Shown one piece after another: positions 1 through 5,836 of a stretch of 9,579 bases of DNA. The stretch is from Actinomycetes bacterium. GTDB lineage: Bacteria > Actinomycetota > Actinomycetes > Mycobacteriales > Micromonosporaceae. The translations under genes and the position numbers were made by a program. The number at the start of each line of letters is the position of its first letter. The stretch's first letter is position 1. The notes under the pieces were generated by a model. That model was not told where the DNA came from. It did no database searches and saw only the letters and a program-made list of their open reading frames with translations. The DNA is taken from contig JAEYGD010000417.1 of NCBI GenBank assembly GCA_023402505.1, positions 1 through 9,579 on the forward strand. The letters are read 5' to 3'.

Positions 1-36
1 GAGCTGCACAGCGCCATCGCGGAGGTCACCTCATGA
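1..36 (+). CDS. 3' end of an upstream gene, probably of the histidine-utilisation operon (partial)
   Basis: Only the last 11 codons are present (ending EVTS, then TGA at 34-36), so the product cannot be identified from sequence. The stop overlaps the hutI start in an ATGA junction, which implies the same operon and translational coupling. In actinobacterial hut operons the gene before hutI is often formimidoylglutamate deiminase (hutF) or another enzyme of the pathway. That is context only and nothing in the 11 residues confirms it. The ribosome-binding site of hutI lies inside this gene. Confidence 0.6.
   Translation, partial: ELHSAIAEVTS
21..26 (+). promoter_or_regulatory. Ribosome-binding site of hutI
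   Basis: GGAGGT lies 6 nt before the ATG at 33, a near-consensus Shine-Dalgarno at good spacing. It supports the ATG that overlaps the preceding stop codon as the true hutI start. Confidence 0.75.
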
Positions 37-1238
37 CGGGCAGCCTGCTGGTCGACAACATCGGGGAACTCGTGACCAACTCCGCCGGCGCCGGGCCGGG
101 GCCGCTCGGCCTGCGGCGGAACGCCGCGCTGCTGGTCGAGGACGGGTTGGTGGCCTGGGTCGGGCCGGCCCGCGACGCGCCGGCCGCCGACCGGCGCGTC
201 GACGCGGAGGGCGCGGCCGTGCTGCCGGGCTTCGTGGACAGCCACGCCCACCTGGTCTTCGCCGGGGACCGGGCCGCCGAGTTCGCCGCCCGGATGGCCG
301 GCGAGCCGTACACCGGTGGTGGCATCCGCACCACCGTCGGCGCCACCCGCGCCGCCTCGGACGACGAGCTGCGCGCCACCGTGCGCCGGCTGCGCGGCGA
401 GGCGCTGCGGCAGGGCACCACCACCATCGAGATCAAGAGCGGGTACGGCCTCACCGTCGCCGACGAGGCCCGCTCGCTGCGCATCGCCGGCGAGTTCAGT
501 GAGGACACGACGTTCCTCGGGGCGCACGTCGTCCCCGCCGAGTACGCCGACCGGCCCGACGACTACGTCGGCCTGGTCTGCGGTCCGATGCTCGCCGCCG
601 CCGCGCCGTACGCCCGCTGGGTCGACGTGTTCTGCGAGCGCGGTGCCTTCGACGTCGACCACGCGCGGGCCATCCTGGCCTGCGGGCAGGCGGTCGGGCT
701 GGGCGTACGGCTGCACGCCAACCAGCTCGGCCCCGGTCCCGGCGTACGGCTCGGTGTGGAGTTGGGCGCGGCCAGCGTCGACCACTGCACGCACCTCACC
801 GACGCCGACGTCGACGCGCTCGCGGCCACCCGGACCGACTGCGTGGGTGCCGAGGGCGGGCACACCGCGACGGTCGCCACGCTGCTGCCCGGCGCCGAGT
901 TCTCCACCCGGTCGCCCTATCCGGACGCGCGGCGCCTGCTCGACGCGGGCGTGACCGTGGCGCTGGCCACCGACTGCAACCCGGGGTCGTCGTACACGTC
1001 GTCGATGCCGTTCTGCGTCGCACTCGCCGTACGCGAGATGCGGATGACCCCGGCGGAGGCGGTCTGGGCCGCGACCGCCGGTGGCGCGGCGGCGCTGCGC
1101 CGCACCGACGTCGGGCGGCTGACCGTGGGCGCGCGGGCCGACCTGATGATCCTCGACGCGCCGTCCCACCTGCACCTGGCCTACCGGCCGGGGGTTCCAC
1201 TGATACGCCAGGTCCTGCACAACGGAGTACTCCAATGA
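33..1238 (+). CDS. hutI: Imidazolonepropionase
   Basis: A 401-residue cytosolic amidohydrolase that hydrolyses 4-imidazolone-5-propionate to N-formimidoyl-L-glutamate, the third step of histidine breakdown. Family hallmarks are visible: the metal-binding HAH at residues 71-73 after GFVDS, the TTTIEIKSGYG segment at 129-139, GAH at 163-165, the metal His in HANQLG (H228), a His in ASVDHCTHL (H251), and the metal Asp in ATDCNPGSS (D314). The length is normal for the family (about 400). The start is ATG with GGAGGT 6 nt upstream and overlaps the previous stop. The end overlaps hutH by 4 bp. Position 231 is Gln where I recall Glu in the Bacillus enzyme (HADE motif). There is also a Gly-rich stretch at 271-278 before ATLLPG that I do not remember from Bacillus homologues. 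Confidence 0.96.
   Translation: MTGSLLVDNIGELVTNSAGAGPGPLGLRRNAALLVEDGLVAWVGPARDAPAADRRVDAEGAAVLPGFVDSHAHLVFAGDRAAEFAARMAGEPYTGGGIRTTVGATRAASDDELRATVRRLRGEALRQGTTTIEIKSGYGLTVADEARSLRIAGEFSEDTTFLGAHVVPAEYADRPDDYVGLVCGPMLAAAAPYARWVDVFCERGAFDVDHARAILACGQAVGLGVRLHANQLGPGPGVRLGVELGAASVDHCTHLTDADVDALAATRTDCVGAEGGHTATVATLLPGAEFSTRSPYPDARRLLDAGVTVALATDCNPGSSYTSSMPFCVALAVREMRMTPAEAVWAATAGGAAALRRTDVGRLTVGARADLMILDAPSHLHLAYRPGVPLIRQVLHNGVLQ
1224..1227 (+). promoter_or_regulatory. Ribosome-binding site of hutH
   Basis: GGAG lies 7 nt before the ATG at 1235, within the last codons of hutI. Together with the ATGA overlap it fixes the hutH start. Confidence 0.6.
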
Positions 1239-2773
1239 GCACCGTCACCGTCCAGCCCACCGGGATCTCCGCCGCCGACGTGCTCGCGGTGGCGCGCGGC
1301 AACGCCAAGGTCGTCCTCGACCCGGCCGCGATCGACGCCATGGCCACGAGCCGGTCCATCGTGGACGGCATCGAGGCGGCCGGCCGCCCCGTGTACGGCG
1401 TCAGCACCGGTTTCGGTGCTCTCGCGAACACGTTCGTCGCCCCGGAGCGGCGCGCCGAGCTCCAGCACGCGTTGATCCGCTCGCACGCCGCCGGCGTCGG
1501 CGCGCCGATGCCGCGCGAGGTGGTCCGGGCGATGATGCTGCTGCGCGTACGCTCGCTCGCGCTCGGCCGGTCCGGGGTCCGGCCGCTGCTGGCGGAGGCG
1601 CTGGTGGACCTGCTCAACCACGACGTCACCCCGTGGGTGCCCGAGCACGGGTCGCTGGGTGCCTCCGGGGACCTGGCGCCGCTGGCGCACTGCGCGCTGG
1701 TGCTGCTCGGTGAGGGCTGGGTGCTGGGTCCGGCCGGCGAGCGGGTGCCCGCCGACGAGGCGCTGCGCCGGGCGGGGTTGGCGCCGGTCGGGCTGGCCGC
1801 GAAGGAAGGCCTCGCGCTGATCAACGGCACCGACGGGATGCTCGGCATGCTGTTGCTGGCCGCGCACGACGCCGCGCACCTGTTCACGATGGCCGACGTC
1901 ACCGCCGCCCTGGCCATCGAGGCCATGCTCGGGTCGGAGCGCCCGTTCCTGCCCGAGTTGCACGCGATCCGCCCGCACCCCGGCCAGGCCGCCTCGGCGG
2001 CGAACATCCACCGGCTGCTGCAGAATTCGGCGGTGATGGACTCGCACCGCGACGACCTGGCGCACGCGGTGCAGGACGCGTACTCGATGCGGTGCGCCCC
2101 GCAGGTCGCCGGCGCGGCCCGGGACACCCTGGACTTCGTCCGGCAGGTGGCCGGCCGGGAGCTGGTCTCGGTGGTGGACAACCCGGTGGTGCTGCCGGAC
2201 GGCCGGGTCGAGTCGACCGGCAACTTCCACGGCGCGCCGTTGGGCTTCGCCGCCGACTTCCTGGCCGTCGCCGCCGCCGAGGTCGGCGCGATCGCCGAGC
2301 GGCGGGTGGACCGGTTGCTCGACGTCACCCGGTCCCGCGACCTGCCGGCGTTCCTCTCCCCCGACGCCGGGGTCAACTCCGGGTTGATGATCGCCCAGTA
2401 CACGGCGGCCGGCATCGTCGCGGAGAACCGCATGCTCGCGGCGCCCGCCTCGGTGGACTCGCTGCCGACCAGCGGCATGCAGGAGGACCACGTGTCAATG
2501 GGCTGGGCGGCGACGAAGAAGCTGCGCACCGTCCTGGACAACCTGACCAGCCTGCTCGCGGTGGAGCTGCTCGCCGCGGTGCGCGGGCTCCAGCTGCGGG
2601 CGCCGCTCACCCCTTCCCCGGCCGGCCGGGCGGCCATCGCGGCGCTGGGCGGTGCCGCCGGTGAGCCGGGCCCCGACGTCTTCCTCGCCCCGGTGATGGA
2701 GGCCGCCCGCGCGGTGGTCGCCGGCCCGGACCTGCGGGCCGCCGTCGAACGCGAGGTCGGCGCCCTCGCCTGA
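1235..2773 (+). CDS. hutH: Histidine ammonia-lyase
   Basis: A 512-residue cytosolic lyase that deaminates L-histidine to trans-urocanate, the first step of histidine catabolism. The Ala-Ser-Gly triad that self-cyclises to the MIO electrophile is at residues 143-145 within GSLGASGDLAPLAH. Other active-site residues align with the Pseudomonas enzyme at a small offset: Y54 in YGVSTGFG, N197 in LINGT, Q280, Y283 and R286 in QDAYSMRCAPQ, F331 in NFHGAPLG and E417 in MQEDHVSM. Length matches the family (about 510). As the last gene of the operon it is followed by a hairpin. The SMRC and MIO contexts favour histidine over Phe/Tyr ammonia-lyases, and the linkage to hutI settles it. Confidence 0.97.
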   Translation: MSTVTVQPTGISAADVLAVARGNAKVVLDPAAIDAMATSRSIVDGIEAAGRPVYGVSTGFGALANTFVAPERRAELQHALIRSHAAGVGAPMPREVVRAMMLLRVRSLALGRSGVRPLLAEALVDLLNHDVTPWVPEHGSLGASGDLAPLAHCALVLLGEGWVLGPAGERVPADEALRRAGLAPVGLAAKEGLALINGTDGMLGMLLLAAHDAAHLFTMADVTAALAIEAMLGSERPFLPELHAIRPHPGQAASAANIHRLLQNSAVMDSHRDDLAHAVQDAYSMRCAPQVAGAARDTLDFVRQVAGRELVSVVDNPVVLPDGRVESTGNFHGAPLGFAADFLAVAAAEVGAIAERRVDRLLDVTRSRDLPAFLSPDAGVNSGLMIAQYTAAGIVAENRMLAAPASVDSLPTSGMQEDHVSMGWAATKKLRTVLDNLTSLLAVELLAAVRGLQLRAPLTPSPAGRAAIAALGGAAGEPGPDVFLAPVMEAARAVVAGPDLRAAVEREVGALA

Positions 2774-2787
2774 GCTACGCGGCTGGA

Positions 2788-2821
2788 TCCCGGTCGAGGT
2801 ACACGTGCGTGGAGACCGGGA
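2788..2821 (+). terminator. Possible hairpin terminator of the hut operon
   Basis: TCCCGGTC (2788-2795) and GACCGGGA (2814-2821) form a perfect 8-bp stem with an 18-nt loop, starting 14 nt after the hutH stop. There is no run of T after it, which is usual for actinobacterial terminators but leaves the call uncertain. Confidence 0.4.
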
Positions 2822-2836
2822 ACCGGGAGCCGGCGG

Positions 2837-2872
2837 CCGTCGGCCGGCAGCCGTCGGCCGGCAGCCGTCGGC
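2837..2872. repeat. 14-bp tandem repeat, about 2.6 copies
   Basis: The unit CCGTCGGCCGGCAG occurs at 2837-2850 and 2851-2864 without mismatch, followed by the first 8 bp of a third copy at 2865-2872. Each unit contains the self-complementary GCCGGC, so copies can pair with each other. It follows the hairpin after hutH and may add to termination. Confidence 0.75.
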
Positions 2873-2983
2873 TTGAGCCCTTCGTCGTTCCGCCTCCCCG
2901 CTTACCTTCCGTTACCGAGCCAGCCCGGCCCTCGTCCTCACCATCTGTGACGTCGAGACCAGAGCCGACCTCCCGATTTCGCG

Positions 2984-3110
2984 CCTTTGCTCTGCACCCT
3001 GATACGCACCACCGGCCCTGAACAGGGAATTCCGCTCAAGGGCTGCCGAGGGCCAGGTTCTCGCCTCGCGACGCTCGGTGGCTGTTGCGTATAGGGGTGC
3101 AGAGCAAAGG
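2984..3110. repeat. 127-bp element bounded by 24-bp inverted arms
   Basis: The left arm is 2984-3007 and the right arm 3087-3110. Read on opposite strands, 22 of 24 positions match, including GGGTGCAGAGCAAAGG without interruption. After a small internal loop the pairing resumes with CCACCG (3009-3014) and CGGTGG (3076-3081). Inside the loop a perfect 6-bp stem, GGCCCT (3014-3019) with AGGGCC (3049-3054), encloses the short palindrome CCCTGAACAGGG (3016-3027); these inner pairings compete with one another. No target-site duplication is obvious. It could be a dispersed intergenic repeat, a MITE-like element, a structured RNA, or a bidirectional terminator. The sequence alone does not decide. 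Confidence 0.75.
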
Positions 3111-3235
3111 CTGCGAGGCCGCTTGGGTGCTTCGGTCGGATCGCTACCGTCCGCTACGCACCTGGCTCTCTTGGATTCGCCCCTGCCGGCGAGAGCACGG
3201 CCCGCCGGTTCCGCAGAGCCCAACCACCGCGCCAA

Positions 3236-3381
3236 GCCGGGCGGACACCAGGGCTCGGCCGGCACCGCGCCGAGTTGGCGGGCGAACAGCGCCGGGCAGA
3301 CACCAGCGCCGGGCGGACAGCAGAGCTGGGCCGGCACGGCGTCGAGTCGGCGGGCGGCATAGCGCCGGGCCGGACAGCAGC
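3236..3381. repeat. Diverged tandem duplication, unit about 72 bp
   Basis: Segment 3236-3284 matches 3308-3356 at 43 of 49 positions without gaps, a spacing of 72 bp. The remainder of the unit also recurs: GCCGGGCAGACACCAGC at 3291 resembles the 18-nt stretch at 3364-3381, shifted by one inserted base. The motif GCCGGGC followed by GGACA or AGACA therefore appears four times. The copies have diverged, so the duplication is not recent. Confidence 0.6.
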
Positions 3382-3405
3382 GCCGGATGGGCACCGCGCG
3401 GCGCG

Positions 3406-3486
3406 GAGCTACCGTGGGCCGGAGCTACCGCGGGCCGGAACCACCGTGGGCCGGAGCTACCGCGGGCCGGCTGCTACCGCGGGCCG
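3406..3486. repeat. Five 16-bp tandem repeats abutting rdgB
   Basis: Copies start at 3406, 3422, 3438, 3454 and 3470; the last is 17 bp. The consensus is GAGCTACCGYGGGCCG. Copies 2 and 4 are identical, copy 1 differs by one base, copy 3 by four, and copy 5 begins GCTGCTACC. The array ends 2 bp before the rdgB stop codon (3489-3491), so on the - strand it forms the start of the rdgB 3' untranslated region. CCGCGG within the unit is self-complementary. There are no spacers, so it is not a CRISPR array. Confidence 0.85.
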
Positions 3487-3488
3487 GC

Positions 3489-4103
3489 TCAGGCGGGCGG
3501 GAGCACCTTCGCGACCAGCTTGGCCAGCTCGCGGAGCGCCTTGCCGCGGTGGCTGATCGCGTCCTTCTCCTCGGGCGTCAACTCGGCGTTGGTCCGATCC
3601 TGCCCGTCCCCCAGGAAGATGGGGTCGTAGCCGAAACCACCCTCGCCGCGCGGTGCCCGCAACAGGCGACCGGCCTGCCGGCCGTCGACCAGGTGCTCCT
3701 TGCCGCCGGGTAGCACCAGCGCCACCGTGCAGACGAACGAGGCGCCCCGGTGCTCGTCCGGGACGTCGGCGACCTGGTCGAGCACCAGTTGCAGGTTCGC
3801 GTGGTCGTCACCGTGCCGGCCGGCCCACCGGGCACTGAACACGCCGGGCATTCCGTTGAGCGCGTCGACGGCCAGCCCGGAATCGTCGGCGACGGTGGGC
3901 AGGCCGGTGCGGCGGCAGCCCTCCCGCGCCTTGATCAACGCGTTCTCGCCGAAGGTCAGGCCGGTCTCCGGCAGCTCCGGGTACGCCTCGACGTCGTCGA
4001 GGCCGATCAGCGCGATCCGGTGCGCGCCCAGCGCGCCATCGAGGATGCGCTGCAGCTCGATGAGCTTCTTCCGGTTGCGGGTGGCGAGCAGCACCTGGTT
4101 CAT
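3489..4103 (-). CDS. rdgB: RdgB/HAM1-family non-canonical purine NTP pyrophosphatase
   Basis: A 204-residue house-cleaning enzyme that hydrolyses XTP, dITP and ITP to the monophosphate plus pyrophosphate, keeping deaminated purines out of DNA and RNA. The N-terminal nucleotide-binding motif LATRNRKKLIE (6-16), TGLTFGENALIKA (47-59), the metal site VADDSGLAVDALNG (71-84), GFGYDPIF (156-163) and SHRGKALREL (184-193) are all present. Length is normal (about 200). The frame is open further upstream to about 4226, but the ATG at 4103 fits because the family begins right at this motif and AGAGGTG lies 7 nt upstream. It is the last gene of the leftward group, 31 bp after rph, and corresponds to Rv1341 in the M. 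tuberculosis block. Confidence 0.95.
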   Translation of the reverse strand: MNQVLLATRNRKKLIELQRILDGALGAHRIALIGLDDVEAYPELPETGLTFGENALIKAREGCRRTGLPTVADDSGLAVDALNGMPGVFSARWAGRHGDDHANLQLVLDQVADVPDEHRGASFVCTVALVLPGGKEHLVDGRQAGRLLRAPRGEGGFGYDPIFLGDGQDRTNAELTPEEKDAISHRGKALRELAKLVAKVLPPA

Positions 4104-4110
4104 CCGAGAC

Positions 4111-4117
4111 CACCTCT
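4111..4117 (-). promoter_or_regulatory. Ribosome-binding site of rdgB
   Basis: On the - strand AGAGGTG stands 7 nt before the ATG at 4103. It decides the start over the longer open frame, which would begin inside rph. Confidence 0.6.
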
Positions 4118-4134
4118 GTTCACGACGGGAAGAC

Positions 4135-4863
4135 TCACGAGCCCAGAGCCTTCCGCTGGGCTTCGGCCAACTCCACGCAGCCGGCGACGGCCAGGTCGAG
4201 CAGGGCGTCGAGCTGCCCGCGGGCAAAGACGCCCGCCTCGCCCGTCCCCTGCACCTCGACGAAGTCGCCGGTGCCGGTGCAGACCACGTTCATGTCGACC
4301 TCGGCGGCCACGTCCTCGTCGTAGTTGAGGTCCAGCCGCGGCTCGCCGGCGACGACGCCGACGCTGACCGCGGCCACCGAGCGGTGCATCACCCGCTCCG
4401 GCCGGCCGGCCAGTGCCTTGCGCGCGGCGAGCCAGCTCACCGCGTCGTGCAGGGCGACGTACGCGCCGGTGATCGCCGCCGTCCGGGTCCCGCCGTCGGC
4501 CTGGAGCACGTCGCAGTCCAGCACGACCGAGTTCTCGCCCAGCGCCTTGAGGTCGATGGACGCCCGAAGGCTCCGCCCGATCAGACGGGAGATCTCGTGG
4601 GTCCGGCCACCGATCTTGCCCCGTACGCTCTCCCGGTCGGAACGCGTGTTCGTGGCGCGGGGCAGCATCGCGTACTCGGCGGTGACCCAGCCGAGCCCCG
4701 AGCCCTTGCGCCAGCGGGGCACCCCCTCGGTGACGCTCGCGGTGCACAGGACCCGGGTGGCACCGAACTCCACCAGCACGGAGCCCTCGGGGTGGGTGCT
4801 CCAACCGCGGGTCAGGGTCACCGGTCGGAGTTGGTCGGGCTGCCGCCCGTCAGGTCGCGCCAT
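4135..4863 (-). CDS. rph: Ribonuclease PH
   Basis: A 242-residue phosphate-dependent 3'-5' exoribonuclease that trims tRNA precursors and other RNAs, releasing nucleoside diphosphates; it works as a hexamer. The MARPDGRQPDQLRPV start, GATRVLCTASV (34-44), GGRTHEISRLIGRSLR (85-100, with R87), QADGGTRTAAITGAY (121-135, with phosphate-binding R127) and LNYDEDVAAEVDMNVV (179-194, with acidic D184 and D190) are classic for the family. Length is as expected. The start is ATG; TAGGGT lies 6 nt before it and could be a -10 box for a leaderless message or a weak ribosome site. rdgB follows after 31 bp, as in many actinobacteria (Rv1340-Rv1341). Confidence 0.97.
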   Translation of the reverse strand: MARPDGRQPDQLRPVTLTRGWSTHPEGSVLVEFGATRVLCTASVTEGVPRWRKGSGLGWVTAEYAMLPRATNTRSDRESVRGKIGGRTHEISRLIGRSLRASIDLKALGENSVVLDCDVLQADGGTRTAAITGAYVALHDAVSWLAARKALAGRPERVMHRSVAAVSVGVVAGEPRLDLNYDEDVAAEVDMNVVCTGTGDFVEVQGTGEAGVFARGQLDALLDLAVAGCVELAEAQRKALGS

Positions 4864-4923
4864 GCCTGCACCCTATGTGGTGCCGTGATCGGAGCGTCCC
4901 GGGGTGCCCGACCCGGGCCGGCG

Positions 4924-5670
4924 TCAGATCTCGTAGCTCGCGCCCGGCCGGACCACCTCGAGCGGACCGGCGTACGCGGCGGCGGCGGACGCCACGGTGT
5001 GCGCCTCGCTGCCCCAGGCCGCGATCAGGTGGGTCAGCAGCAGTCGCCCCGCACCCGCCTTGGTCGCCGCCTCGCCGGCCTCCCGGCCGGTCAGGTGCAG
5101 GTCCGGTGGGTTCTCCACCCCGTCGAGGTAGCTCGCCTCGCAGAGGAACACGTCGGCGTCCTGGGCCAGCCGGAGCAGGGCGTCGCAGGGCGCCGTGTCC
5201 GACGAGTAGCAGAGCACCCGGCCGCCGTGCTCCAACCGGACCCCGTACGTCTCGACCGGGTGGTTGACCCGGTCGACGGTGACGGTCAGCGGGCCGATCG
5301 GGAAGGTGCCCGGCTCGAGGGCGTAGAACTGGTACACGTCCTCGACCGTCCCCTCCTCCTGCCCGTACGCGGTGGCCAGCCGGTCCGGCGCCCCGGCCGG
5401 GGCGTACACCGGCAGCGGCGGGTACGGGCCGTCGGGCGCGTACCGGCGCGCCACCACGTACAGGGCGGCGTCGAAGATGTGGTCGCAGTGCAGGTGGGTG
5501 AGGAGGATGGCGTCCGGGGCGTGCAGCCCCACGTAGCGCTGGAGGGTGGACAGCGAACCCGACCCGAAATCCACCAGGAGCCGGAAACCCTCGGCCTCCA
5601 CCAGGTACGCCGAACAGGGAGCCTCGGGACCGGGGAAACTCCCGGCGCAGCCCAGGACGGTCAGTCGCAT
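4924..5670 (-). CDS. Metallo-beta-lactamase-fold hydrolase, Rv1339-like (likely cyclic-nucleotide phosphodiesterase)
   Basis: A 248-residue protein with the complete MBL metal site: THLHCDH gives H59, H61, D63 and H64; then NH at H137, D158 in SSDTAP, and H214 in LLTHL. HLTGREAGE (192-200) is typical of the RNase Z-like branch. Its place beside rph and rdgB matches Rv1339 of M. tuberculosis, which has been reported as an atypical class II cAMP phosphodiesterase. I infer the same activity here from position and fold, not from specificity residues. It lacks the long arm expected of a true tRNase Z. The ATG start gives the usual N-terminus MRLTVLGCAGSFPGP. It is 60 bp upstream of rph, and a 166-bp spacer separates it from cysM. 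Confidence 0.88.
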   Translation of the reverse strand: MRLTVLGCAGSFPGPEAPCSAYLVEAEGFRLLVDFGSGSLSTLQRYVGLHAPDAILLTHLHCDHIFDAALYVVARRYAPDGPYPPLPVYAPAGAPDRLATAYGQEEGTVEDVYQFYALEPGTFPIGPLTVTVDRVNHPVETYGVRLEHGGRVLCYSSDTAPCDALLRLAQDADVFLCEASYLDGVENPPDLHLTGREAGEAATKAGAGRLLLTHLIAAWGSEAHTVASAAAAYAGPLEVVRPGASYEI

Positions 5671-5766
5671 CGAGTCATCTCGCTGTCACGATCCGTAGTG
5701 TCCGCCCCGGCCCTCGCTCCGCGAAGCATGATCTCCACCGACGCGTACGCCACGCTGCGCAGCCTA

Positions 5767-5784
5767 CGCTCGGTTACACGAGCG
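5767..5784. repeat. 6-bp inverted repeat in the spacer before the MBL hydrolase
   Basis: CGCTCG (5767-5772) and CGAGCG (5779-5784) are perfect inverted copies around the 6-nt loop GTTACA. It could be an operator or a second hairpin of the terminator region. Confidence 0.4.
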
Positions 5785-5805
5785 CATGAATCATCCACGG
5801 GAAGA

Positions 5806-5821
5806 TGTCACGAAGGTGACA
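5806..5821 (-). terminator. Hairpin after cysM, probable terminator of mec-cysO-cysM
   Basis: TGTCAC and GTGACA form a perfect 6-bp stem around a 4-nt loop (CTTC on the - strand). It begins 15 nt after the cysM stop and is followed on the - strand by ATCTTCCC, a modest T-rich stretch. Position and compactness favour a terminator, although the stem is short. Confidence 0.5.
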
Positions 5822-5836
5822 CCCTCCCTCCCCCGG

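Larger units (their letters stand above)
2774..3488. other. Repeat-rich gap between convergent genes, no credible protein gene
   Basis: Between the hutH stop and the rdgB stop lie 715 bp. Open frames exist on both strands, but their translations are low-complexity Arg/Pro/Ala/Ser-rich, match no family I recognise and lack sensible starts. The gap contains at least five separate repeat structures, listed individually. The segment of about 2876-3180 is visibly less GC-rich than the genes around it, while 3181-3488 is extremely GC-rich. I see no tRNA or rRNA. A likely reading is a convergent-terminator zone that has collected repeats. Confidence 0.7.
5671..5836 (-). promoter_or_regulatory. Spacer between cysM and the MBL hydrolase, probable start of a new transcription unit
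   Basis: This is the largest gap among the leftward genes. It holds the cysM-proximal hairpin (5806-5821) and a second 6-bp inverted repeat (5767-5784). On the - strand the second repeat is followed by TAGGCT, a TANNNT -10-like hexamer, but I find no good -35 partner. A terminator followed by a promoter fits the layout. Confidence 0.35.

Noticed and set aside
796..2637. A 613-codon open frame on the - strand opposite hutI and hutH
   Set aside because: It is a shadow of two well-supported enzymes, with low-complexity Ser/Ala/Arg composition and no recognisable motif.
2809..3021. A 70-codon + strand frame just after hutH
   Set aside because: It begins within the putative terminator hairpin and is largely made of the 14-bp repeat and Ser/Pro-rich sequence.
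2984..3110. A tRNA or an insertion sequence
   Set aside because: No cloverleaf or TPsiC-like sequence is visible, and there is no transposase gene, so only a non-autonomous element remains possible.
2912..3394. A 160-codon open frame on the - strand in the repeat-rich gap, and overlapping + strand frames at 3078-3362 and 3085-3630
   Set aside because: The products are rich in Arg, Cys, Ala and Pro, run across the inverted repeat and the tandem repeats, have no ribosome sites and resemble nothing known to me.
3406..3486. A CRISPR array
   Set aside because: The 16-bp copies are directly adjacent with no spacers, and no cas gene is in view.
4104..4226. A longer rdgB product starting near 4226
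   Set aside because: The extra N-terminus would overlap the end of rph, has no similarity to the family, and a good ribosome site precedes the ATG at 4103.
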